Assembly: GCA_031276365.1 (NCBI GenBank)
Contig: JAISNG010000133.1
Coordinates: 1 to 6,958, forward strand
Direction: 5' to 3'
Length of the DNA: 6,958 nucleotides
Source: Campylobacteraceae bacterium
Lineage (GTDB): Bacteria > Campylobacterota > Campylobacteria > Campylobacterales > Campylobacteraceae
Shown here: positions 1 to 4,772 of the stretch, piece after piece
How positions within the stretch are numbered: the stretch's first letter is position 1
Layout of the letters: the number at the start of each line of letters is the position of its first letter
Notes under the pieces: generated by a model
What the model was told of the DNA's origin: nothing
What the model saw: the letters and a program-made list of their open reading frames with translations, nothing else
The model's database searches: none
Program-made: the position numbers and the translations under genes

Positions 1-287
1 AAGTCGCTCACGGCTCTAAGTCCCCTTATAATCACGCGTATATTTTTACTTTCGGCAAAATCTACAAGTAGATTTGAAAACGGCTCTACAGTAACATTTG
101 ATACATCTTTTATCGCTGCCCTTGCCATTTCAACTCTCTTTTCAAGTGAAAACATCGGTTTTTTGTCATCGGAGATGGCAACTGCCACCAAAACATTGTC
201 AAACAGTCTTCTGGCGCGTTTTATTATGTCTATATGCCCGTTTGTTATCGGGTCAAAAGTGCCAGGATATATCGCCGTTCTCATCAT
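1..287 (-). CDS. coaD: Phosphopantetheine adenylyltransferase (CoaD), 5' part only
   Basis: CoaD transfers AMP from ATP to 4'-phosphopantetheine, giving dephospho-CoA, the penultimate step of coenzyme A synthesis in the cytoplasm. The visible 95 residues begin MMRTAIYPGTFDPITNGH, which carries the nucleotidyltransferase T/HxGH-type motif (TFDPITNGH) of the family. Residues 85-95 include the IIRGLRAVSD stretch, which also matches CoaD well. The gene runs off the left edge, so roughly the last 40% of a normal protein of about 160 residues is missing from view. The start is the ATG at 287-285; a second ATG follows directly at 284-282 and could also be used. The first ATG overlaps the ubiX stop as ATGA, and a GGGGTG ribosome-binding sequence lies inside the last ubiX codons, so coaD is probably translationally coupled to ubiX. 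The ubiX-coaD order is known from Campylobacter, where tmk follows. Confidence 0.95.
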   Translation of the reverse strand, partial: MMRTAIYPGTFDPITNGHIDIIKRARRLFDNVLVAVAISDDKKPMFSLEKRVEMARAAIKDVSNVTVEPFSNLLVDFAESKNIRVIIRGLRAVSD

Positions 288-811
288 TTTTCACCCCATC
301 TTTTATATAGTGAGTTTGAGATGCCGAGCAAATCAAACCACTTTCCTATCAAAAATTTTTCCATATCTTCCAAAGTATTAATATTAGCATAAAACCCTGC
401 TATCGGCGGCGCTATTATGATATTAAGAAGCGAGAGTTTGTGCATATTTTCCAAATCTATCGCGCTGTAGGGCATTTCACGTGGAGCAAGGAGTAGTGTT
501 TTTCTCTCTTTTATCATCACGGCAACGCTTCTTGTGAGGAGATTGTCCGCTATGCCGCAGGAGATTTTCGCCAAAGTATTCATGCTGCATGGAATTATCG
601 CCATCATATCTGCACCAAACGAACCCGAAGCCGTGCATTCGGCTATATCGGCGTTATCCAAAAGATTAAAACGCTCCTCTTTTTGGCTTACAATTTGCGC
701 ATTGTCGGTAGCTATCACAAAAGCCTTGTACTCTTCTGGCAGTGCGCGTAAAAATTTCAATCCCAATCTCACGCCGCTTGCGCCCGATATACCGACAACA
801 ATCTTTTTCAT
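284..811 (-). CDS. ubiX: Flavin prenyltransferase UbiX
   Basis: UbiX joins a dimethylallyl group to reduced FMN, making prenylated FMN, the cofactor of UbiD-type decarboxylases (used for example in quinone synthesis). The 175-residue protein starts with the FMN-binding motif GISGASG at residues 8-14. It continues with the family signature PCSMNTLAKIS at 74-84, SCGIADNLLTRS around 84-95, KER at 101-103 and the APRE motif at 109-112. The C-terminal part has Tyr141 and Tyr169-Lys-Arg, in the region where family members place the phosphate-binding Tyr and Arg. Length is slightly short but complete for the family. The ATG at 811-809 is preceded by AAAGGTG at a normal distance. The stop overlaps the coaD start. 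No ubiD partner is in the window. In Campylobacter jejuni flgA precedes ubiX; here the upstream neighbour is a divergent lipoprotein gene. Confidence 0.95.
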   Translation of the reverse strand: MKKIVVGISGASGVRLGLKFLRALPEEYKAFVIATDNAQIVSQKEERFNLLDNADIAECTASGSFGADMMAIIPCSMNTLAKISCGIADNLLTRSVAVMIKERKTLLLAPREMPYSAIDLENMHKLSLLNIIIAPPIAGFYANINTLEDMEKFLIGKWFDLLGISNSLYKRWGEK

Positions 812-977
812 TTTTCACCTTTGGCAACTTTAGAGTTAAGGATTTTACATTTTATGAGATTATGATTTGCTTATTGAAGATTTTACATGGAAACGTCTTG
901 ATTACGAAACCACATACATGCTGTATTTTTCGCATTTTATGTATAAAATTTTGTGATTTTAAGAGAAGTCTGCCGTT

Positions 978-1009
978 TTGACTTGTTTTTTTTTTTTTTG
1001 AAATATAAT
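978..1009 (+). promoter_or_regulatory. Promoter of the lipoprotein gene with a 14-T homopolymer upstream of the -10
   Basis: A perfect -10 box TATAAT sits at 1004-1009. Directly upstream, positions 986-999 are 14 consecutive T. Candidate -35 boxes are TTGACT at 978-983 (spacer 20) or TTGTTT at 983-988 (spacer 15). Neither is at the ideal 17, so gain or loss of a few T would change promoter geometry. Promoter strength and phase variation are inferred, not shown. Confidence 0.55.
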
Positions 1010-1069
1010 ACGGGAAAATATTTTGTTTTTTGAGTGAAATTATAAAAATCTTATTAATAGGAGGCTTTT

Positions 1070-1414
1070 ATGAAAAAGCTGTTAATGATTGTTGCGCTTT
1101 GCGCTTTTTTTGTCGGCTGTGGCGGAGGCGGCGGTAGTGGTTCAACTGATGATGATAGTACATCATTAAATTATAATGGCAACTTATTTAGTTGTGTATA
1201 TAAAGGTACGTCTTGCATAGATAGTGAACATTGTGCTGTAACAAATGCAGTTAATAGTATTGGTCAAATAACTTGTAAAGAAAATTTACAAAGTGTAAGT
1301 TTTTCAGGTACAACTACATCGTGTTATTTTGCAGGAGAAGTTTGTACTGAGAGCAATTATTGTACAATTACATCTCAAGTTGGCGATGTTGGCTTTATAG
1401 AATGCAATAGGTAA
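1070..1414 (+). CDS. Small cysteine-rich lipoprotein with two four-cysteine modules
   Basis: A 114-residue secreted protein of unknown function. It opens with a lipoprotein signal peptide: MKK, a hydrophobic stretch to residue 15, then the lipobox VGC with the lipidated Cys at 17. A glycine-rich linker with an acidic end (residues 18-29, including DDD) follows. The rest consists of two diverged copies of one module, Cys 42/49/55/69 and Cys 85/92/98/112, each with spacing C-x6-C-x5-C-x13-C and a 43-residue period. Shared non-Cys positions include Gly37/80, Ser41/84, the aromatic pair 44/87, Gly46/89, Ser52/95, Thr58/101, Val61/104 and Gly65/108. Eight Cys in an exported protein suggest disulfides, two per module. 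The start is firm: AGGAGG at 1059-1064 is five bases before the ATG. I do not recognise the family. No partner gene is adjacent on this strand; expression may vary through the poly-T promoter. Confidence 0.85.
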   Translation: MKKLLMIVALCAFFVGCGGGGGSGSTDDDSTSLNYNGNLFSCVYKGTSCIDSEHCAVTNAVNSIGQITCKENLQSVSFSGTTTSCYFAGEVCTESNYCTITSQVGDVGFIECNR

Positions 1415-1772
1415 TGCTTCATAATGAACGAAAAACCTCGCTCTACAGAAGTTCCCTGCCAATAATATCTATTTTTCCTCACGTATGTACACTTAAACGT
1501 GCGTGAGATTTTATCTTTTTATCTCGCAGCGTTTATCGCAATTGTCGTTATGTATTATATAAAATTTAAAATCTCTATCAAATGCCCGTCGTTTCGCGCA
1601 ATTGCAACAAAAATTTTAAAGATATTCATAAAAAGAAAGAACGCTATAATGATATTATATATAATTATTTTAATTTTTATCTGTTTTTATAGTGTTCTAA
1701 AGCAAGACAATTTATACTCAAAAAATGTGTTATTTTTGCATATTTTCCATCATCATTGCACAAATTTCGTCA

Positions 1773-1866
1773 TTTTCGTGATACGGTGTCAGTTGTCATT
1801 CAAGTAATTATGCCTAATCCTATTATTACTCTAATGGAATTTTCTTGATACAGCGTCGGTTGTTAT
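1773..1866. repeat. Imperfect direct repeat pair, 27 bp, period 67
   Basis: Copy one is 1773-1799 and copy two is 1840-1866. They share TTTTC, TGATAC, GTC and GTTGT in the same order with identical spacing, agreeing at 22 of 27 positions. The differences are mostly C/T or G/A. The second copy leads directly into the hairpin repeat at 1847-1928, so the first copy may be a truncated start of the same element. Confidence 0.5.
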
Positions 1867-1928
1867 CGCGAGAAATGCGGGAGCGACAACCAATTCCGCC
1901 ACTTCCATGAAAACGGAAGTCCAAAGAA
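1847..1928 (+). repeat. Dispersed hairpin repeat, copy A
   Basis: This copy matches the reverse strand of 4695-4772. The 53 positions from 1876 align without gaps to 4747-4695 with 39 identities, including TGCGGGA, CGACAA, ATTCCG, TGAAAAC and TCCAAAGAA. It contains two stem-loops. The first has GGTTGT (1858-1863) pairing with ACAACC (1886-1891) and TGCGGGA in the loop. The second has ACTTCC (1901-1906) pairing with GGAAGT (1915-1920) around an 8-base loop containing TGAAAAC. No coding potential is seen. It looks like a decayed member of a small intergenic repeat family. Confidence 0.6.
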
Positions 1929-2020
1929 AATACTAAAAAAGTAAAAATACCAACGTTTAATCTCTCTCATTTATTTTTGACTGTTATGGCTTTTAAAACT
2001 TTTTTATTCATTTATGAATT

Positions 2021-2109
2021 TCTTTTGGATTTCCGCATTCCTCACGATGATAACTAACGTCGTATCCGTTCACGCAGGAATGACGTAAAGAGAACACGAA
2101 AACGACAGA
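2021..2109 (-). repeat. Possible degenerate third copy of the hairpin repeat
   Basis: Read on the minus strand, this stretch contains CTGTCGTTT, then GTCATTCC, then CGTGA and finally ATCCAAAAGAA, in the same order as copies A and B. The blocks are separated by extra sequence. An internal imperfect inverted repeat pairs GTCGTATCC (2060-2068) with GGAATGAC (2078-2085). The match is much weaker than between A and B and could be partly chance. Confidence 0.3.
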
Positions 2110-2208
2110 TAATAGCCTAATGAGTAAAAAGGATGCGAAAATGACGAAACCAATAGTTTTGTATTGTTTGCACATAAATTATAATGTGAACAGGTTATTA
2201 TTTCCTCT

Positions 2209-2235
2209 CAAAACAAAAACAGCTGCTAAACAGCT
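2209..2235 (-). terminator. Rho-independent terminator of the repressor gene
   Basis: On the minus strand AGCTG (2235-2231) and CAGCT (2225-2221) form a 5-bp stem with a five-base loop, followed by GTTTTTGTTTT. The repressor stop codon (2228-2226) lies in the loop, so the hairpin overlaps the end of the gene. The stem is short but the T-rich tail is good. Confidence 0.5.
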
Positions 2236-2864
2236 CTGCCGATTAATTTTAGCCTTGCTTGAGTGTTTTTCATCTCTATTTTATTTACAGCCGTAACCTT
2301 TGTCATTGTAAACTCAAGGCTTTTATCATCAAGCCTGACGGTTTTTGTCTTAAAATCCCCGCTTTGAATATACGGCACAAATTGGATGATATCGGCATCT
2401 TCGTCTCTTATATAGATTTTAACCGCACTCTCGCCATCAATCGTATAATGCACTATATCGCCGACATTGATTTTCGCATCCCGTTCGCAGATAATCTCAT
2501 CTCTATCTTCAATTTCTGGCGACATATTGCTGCCTTTGGCTATTAGACAATAGAGTTTATCTATCTTTGCATTGCCCCTATAAGGGGCGAAGCCCTCGAT
2601 TTTTTCGCGGCATAAACCTCCGCCGCAATTAACAAAGGCTATTATCGGCACTTTTTTTACCACCGTTGTCTTATCGTCATAAAATGAGTTTAAATCTATC
2701 CTGTAATACTCCGCGATTTTTGGAGCGTATTTTTCTGGGATGCTCTCTCTTGCGACCCAATTGCCGAACACTTGAGCAGAAACTTGCAAAAAGTTTGCCA
2801 AATCAATATTTTTTGTCCCCTCATGTTTCATCAACTCTGATGTCGCTTCAAATACTCTGTTCAT
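2226..2864 (-). CDS. Phage-type CI/LexA-like repressor with S24 peptidase-like domain lacking the catalytic Ser
   Basis: A 212-residue DNA-binding regulator. Residues about 18-60 form a helix-turn-helix of the phage CI type: DLANFLQVS, then a second helix with GNWVARESIPEKY. The C-terminal half (about 105-190) resembles the LexA/CI S24 domain, with the linker VPIIAFVNCGGG at 72-83. Cys80-Gly81 stands where relatives have the Ala-Gly or Cys-Gly autocleavage bond. The usual G-x-S-M-x-P motif reads GSNMSP at 111-116, so the nucleophile position is Asn113. The presumed general base Lys149 (in SAVKIY) is kept. Cleavage in response to DNA damage is therefore unlikely, while dimerisation may remain. 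The start is supported by AGGAAAG at 2876-2870. Three operator-like sites lie just upstream, suggesting autoregulation. No phage genes accompany it. Confidence 0.88.
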   Translation of the reverse strand: MNRVFEATSELMKHEGTKNIDLANFLQVSAQVFGNWVARESIPEKYAPKIAEYYRIDLNSFYDDKTTVVKKVPIIAFVNCGGGLCREKIEGFAPYRGNAKIDKLYCLIAKGSNMSPEIEDRDEIICERDAKINVGDIVHYTIDGESAVKIYIRDEDADIIQFVPYIQSGDFKTKTVRLDDKSLEFTMTKVTAVNKIEMKNTQARLKLIGRAV

Positions 2865-2893
2865 GCACGCTTTCCTAATCTTTTTTGCTTAAA

Positions 2894-2899
2894 ATAATA
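2894..2899 (-). promoter_or_regulatory. Repressor promoter -10 box
   Basis: TATTAT on the minus strand (one mismatch to TATAAT) lies 29 bases before the repressor ATG. No clear -35 is seen. Operator-like site 1 (2901-2916) fills the space right behind this box, so bound repressor would cover the promoter. Confidence 0.45.
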
Positions 2900-2900
2900 C

Positions 2901-2916
2901 ACACATTTTGTTTATA
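2901..2916. promoter_or_regulatory. Operator-like site 1
   Basis: ACACATTTTGTTTATA is identical over 16 bases to 2966-2981. Its core ACATTTTGT is an ACA/TGT palindrome around TTT. It lies against the -10 box of the repressor gene. Binding by the repressor is inferred. Confidence 0.55.
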
Positions 2917-2934
2917 ACGTTCTGAAAGTAAATC

Positions 2935-2945
2935 AACAAAATGTT
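2935..2945. promoter_or_regulatory. Operator-like site 2, inverted relative to sites 1 and 3
   Basis: AACAAAATGTT is an 11-bp palindrome (AACA/TGTT around AAA). Its reverse complement shares ACATTTTGTT with the other two sites. It lies between them, giving a three-site array like a phage operator region. Confidence 0.5.
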
Positions 2946-2965
2946 TATTACAAGGGCAACATTAT

Positions 2966-2981
2966 ACACATTTTGTTTATA
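2966..2981. promoter_or_regulatory. Operator-like site 3
   Basis: Exact 16-base copy of site 1, 65 bp further from the repressor gene. In a complete phage switch this position would control a divergent gene. None is found on the plus strand before the tRNA region. Confidence 0.55.
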
Positions 2982-3021
2982 TGTATTTGCAAGATTATCC
3001 GTATTCATGTATGAGCGGTTC

Positions 3022-3044
3022 TAAAGCCCTAAATAAAGGCTTTA
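3022..3044. terminator. Possible weak terminator hairpin
   Basis: TAAAGCC (3022-3028) and GGCTTTA (3038-3044) form a 7-bp stem with a 9-base loop, 62 bases past the thioesterase stop. Neither side has a clear T-run, so termination is uncertain. Confidence 0.25.
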
Positions 3045-3105
3045 AATTGAGATTTTACATATTTTAAAATGTGGTTTTGAGAGTTAAAAAGTGTATTTTT
3101 GAAGA

Positions 3106-3513
3106 TTATTTGATATCTTTTTTGAAGTATGCCACACCGTTAAATACAACTACTGTTTCGCCCTTTTCGTCGCTGACAATGACGTCGTAATGCCCTATGG
3201 TTTTATTTTTGCTGACCTCTTTTGCTTCGGCGTAAAATATACCGGGGTTTCCCGCGCGTAAAAATGTTGCCGTCGTGGACATCCCAACTGCACACGCCAC
3301 GCCCTCCATCTCGTCCGCTGCCGAATTAACAGCAAGTGCAAAGGCATAATCAGCCAGCGTATAAGTTACACCGCCTTGAATGCGCCCTATGCCGTTCAGA
3401 CAATGCTCTCCGCACTCCAAGCTTACTTTGGCGTGTCCGCCGCCGACCTCCAAAATCTTTATACCCAAAAAGATAGCAAACTTATCCTGTTTGACCAAAT
3501 CAACGGCTTTCAT
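3106..3513 (-). CDS. PaaI-family hotdog-fold thioesterase
   Basis: A 135-residue single-domain hotdog protein, expected to hydrolyse a small acyl-CoA or aryl-CoA thioester in the cytoplasm; the substrate cannot be told from sequence. The family motif runs from His37: HCLNGIGRIQGG (37-48), then TLADYAFALAVNS (52-64) with Asp55 in the position of the catalytic acid. Most PaaI relatives have HGG where this one has QGG (Gln46). The C-terminal strands (YAEAKEV, GHYDVIVSD, VVVFNGVAYF) complete the fold. The start is the ATG at 3513-3511, because GGAGG at 3523-3519 lies five bases before it. An ATG at 3525 would add four residues but overlaps that ribosome-binding site. A TATAAT at 3547-3542 supplies a promoter of its own, downstream of the tRNA gene on the same strand. 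Confidence 0.9.
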   Translation of the reverse strand: MKAVDLVKQDKFAIFLGIKILEVGGGHAKVSLECGEHCLNGIGRIQGGVTYTLADYAFALAVNSAADEMEGVACAVGMSTTATFLRAGNPGIFYAEAKEVSKNKTIGHYDVIVSDEKGETVVVFNGVAYFKKDIK

Positions 3514-3541
3514 GCAAACCTCCATGTGAAAAATTGCAAAT

Positions 3542-3547
3542 ATTATA
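3542..3547 (-). promoter_or_regulatory. Thioesterase promoter -10 box
   Basis: A perfect TATAAT on the minus strand lies 28 bases before the thioesterase ATG and 31 bases beyond the 3' end of the tRNA. No -35 consensus is visible; upstream sequence is A/T-rich, as is common in Campylobacterota. Confidence 0.5.
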
Positions 3548-3577
3548 ACGATAATTTTTTAAAGCAGAGGTGAAAAA

Positions 3578-3652
3578 TGGAGCGGGAAACGAGGTTCGAA
3601 CTCGCGACCCCAACCTTGGCAAGGTTGTGCTCTACCACTGAGCTATTCCCGC
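3578..3652 (-). tRNA. tRNA-Gly, anticodon GCC, CCA encoded
   Basis: The minus strand folds into a complete cloverleaf. The acceptor stem is GCGGGAA (3652-3646) with TTCCCGC (3588-3582). The D arm is GCTC/GAGC. The anticodon stem is CAACC/GGTTG around loop TTGCCAA, with anticodon GCC at 3620-3618. The T arm is GCGAG/CTCGT around TTCGAAC. The discriminator is T and CCA (3580-3578) is encoded. The GCC anticodon reads GGC and GGT glycine codons. The TTTTT directly after the CCA may aid release or processing. Confidence 0.97.
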
Positions 3653-3666
3653 TTACAAAGATTGGA

Positions 3667-3695
3667 ATGATATCAAAAAAAAGCTGATATGTAAA
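3667..3695 (-). promoter_or_regulatory. tRNA-Gly promoter
   Basis: On the minus strand TTTACA (3695-3690) and TATCAT (3672-3667) are each one base from consensus and separated by exactly 17 bp. The -10 is extended (TGATATCAT). The expected start site is about 8 bases before the mature tRNA end. The spacer contains eight T in a row. Confidence 0.6.
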
Positions 3696-3840
3696 GAGTA
3701 TTTTATAAAAAATAGAAAGAAACAGTCTGCTGTTAAAATATGTAAAATATGCTTTTAAGAGCGATATTTAGGATATATTTTTATTTCAAGATTACTGTGC
3801 GTTAATTAAATCAATATCTCAAAACAAAGAAGAATCCGTT

Positions 3841-4412
3841 GGATTTTATGGGGTTGAATTGGCAAATATAGAGTTTGGCGACAGCGTAGTTGTCATCGGC
3901 ATATGACCTGTAGAACTTATGACAATTGCGGGCGCGGCACTGAAAAGGGGGCAGGGCGTCTCATCGCCGTTGGTATGCAAAAAGCGAGCATTGAAGCGGC
4001 AAAAGTTTACGGCGCGATAGATATCGTCAGTTACAAAAACGGCGATATTGTAAAGCAGATAATAGATATGACAAACGGTGGCGTAAAAAGAACGATTATT
4101 GCGGGCGGCAATGCCGAAACTTTCGCTCAAGCCATACAGATAACGCTTCCAATGGGAGCGATAGCAAGTATAAACTTTTTTTGATTAAAAGACACACTCT
4201 CCATGAACACCGCAATTTTGGGGCTTGGCATGGCAAATAAAGATATTCGTAGCAGCTTTTGCCCTGAGGCAGAGTGCGGATAGAACATCTCTTACAATTA
4301 ATCAAACATGGACGCATTGACCAGACGAAGATTATTACGTATAAATTTTACGGATTTGACAAGTATAGAAGAGGCTTTTCAAAACTCTAGACCTTATCAA
4401 TTGTATATATAG
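3841..4412 (+). pseudogene. Decayed zinc-type secondary alcohol dehydrogenase (Thermoanaerobacter ADH-like), C-terminal remnant
   Basis: Across three frames this reads as the cofactor-binding domain and C-terminus of an NADP-dependent secondary alcohol dehydrogenase. The order is GFYGVELANIEFGDSVVVIGI (from 3841), then AGRLIAVG...IIAGGNAETF...INFF (3951-4181), LGMANKDIRSSFCP (to about 4266), GRVRIEHLLQLIKHGRID...KFYGFDK (about 4268-4363) and IEEAF (4365-4379). The catalytic zinc domain is missing; homology starts abruptly near 3841. Lesions: TGA at 3904-3906 where the coenzyme loop should read GIGPVG; a frameshift in the A/G run at 3943-3950; TGA at 4182-4184; loss of one G near 4266; an extra T at 4364; and no recognisable C-terminus before TAG at 4410. 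The open stretch from 3903 would encode 93 residues but has no ribosome-binding site and begins inside the domain. It is certainly non-functional as a dehydrogenase. Confidence 0.9.
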
Positions 4413-4429
4413 ACTGAAAAGTCAGTCTA
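4410..4429. repeat. Perfect 8-bp stem-loop at the end of the pseudogene
   Basis: TAGACTGA (4410-4417) and TCAGTCTA (4422-4429) pair perfectly around the loop AAAG. An A-run follows on the plus strand, and there is no T-run on either strand, so it is not a standard terminator. It may be what remains of the dehydrogenase gene's terminator or a separate small inverted repeat. Confidence 0.5.
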
Positions 4430-4558
4430 AAAATTAACCAAAAAAACAGGTGCGAAAAAAGTTGGATAAATCAGCCAAAACGCGCCCGTTTTAAAATATA
4501 CGTAAAAATACACAAAAAAGAGTTAAATAAAAGAGGAGATTATTATTTTTGCATGAAT

Positions 4559-4590
4559 GATACGACGTTTTTTCGAAGAAAACGCATATC
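4559..4590. repeat. Imperfect 32-bp palindrome
   Basis: GATACGACGTTTTTTC is followed directly by GAAGAAAACGCATATC. The arms pair through GATA/TATC, CGTTTT/AAAACG and TTC/GAA, with one-base offsets between blocks. The centre is TTCGAA. Its function is unknown; it might be a further degenerate piece of the nearby repeat family. Confidence 0.35.
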
Positions 4591-4694
4591 GTGAAAGGGG
4601 CTGGAATTCAAAAAAACGAAAAAAGCACAAAATCAAAAAAGGATAAATTGCAAAAATTATAAACATAACAAACGTTTTTTAAATTCAAATATCC

Positions 4695-4772
4695 TTCTTT
4701 GGATACCTGTTTTCACGGGCATAACGGAATGAATTGTCGTTCCCGCAAGTAAACGACAGCGAAGCGTATATC
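4695..4772 (-). repeat. Dispersed hairpin repeat, copy B (inverted to copy A)
   Basis: The reverse-strand match to 1847-1928 is described under copy A. The first hairpin is TGTCGTT (4735-4741) with AACGACA (4752-4758), a perfect 7-bp stem around a 10-base loop. The stem sequence differs from copy A while pairing is retained and the loop's TGCGGGA block is shared. The second hairpin is weak here (CC...GG around TTTTCA), so the loop sequence is better kept than the stem. Confidence 0.6.

Larger units (their letters stand above)
1415..2208. other. 794-bp interval without a convincing gene
   Basis: This AT-rich stretch separates the lipoprotein gene from the convergent repressor gene. It holds an imperfect inverted repeat CTCACG (1478-1483) / CGTGAG (1502-1507) followed by T-rich sequence, which could weakly terminate the lipoprotein transcript. 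An open frame with a GTG at 1499 runs to 1807 and would encode 102 hydrophobic residues with two possible membrane helices. It has no ribosome-binding site and no recognisable family, so I do not call it. From 1773 on the interval contains a direct repeat pair and one or two copies of a hairpin-bearing repeat, listed separately. Confidence 0.5.

Noticed and set aside
1499..1807. GTG-initiated frame for a 102-residue hydrophobic protein with two possible membrane helices
   Set aside because: No ribosome-binding site, start lies inside an inverted repeat, the end is made of a repeat unit, and no family is recognisable. AT-rich DNA easily gives hydrophobic frames. A low chance of being real remains.
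2901..2981. CRISPR-like repeats with spacers
   Set aside because: Only three short sites, one inverted, with unequal spacing and overlapping a promoter; an operator array fits far better.
3578..3652. Attachment site duplication at the tRNA 3' end
   Set aside because: No second copy of the tRNA 3' sequence is found in the window, and no integrase gene is present.
3903..4184. 93-codon open frame that could be annotated as a hypothetical protein
   Set aside because: It is one frame segment of the dehydrogenase pseudogene; its ATG is created by the shifted frame and has no ribosome-binding site.
4533..4594. GAGGAG followed by a 13-codon frame starting at ATG 4553
   Set aside because: The spacing of 14 bases is too long and the peptide overlaps the palindrome; there is no support for translation.
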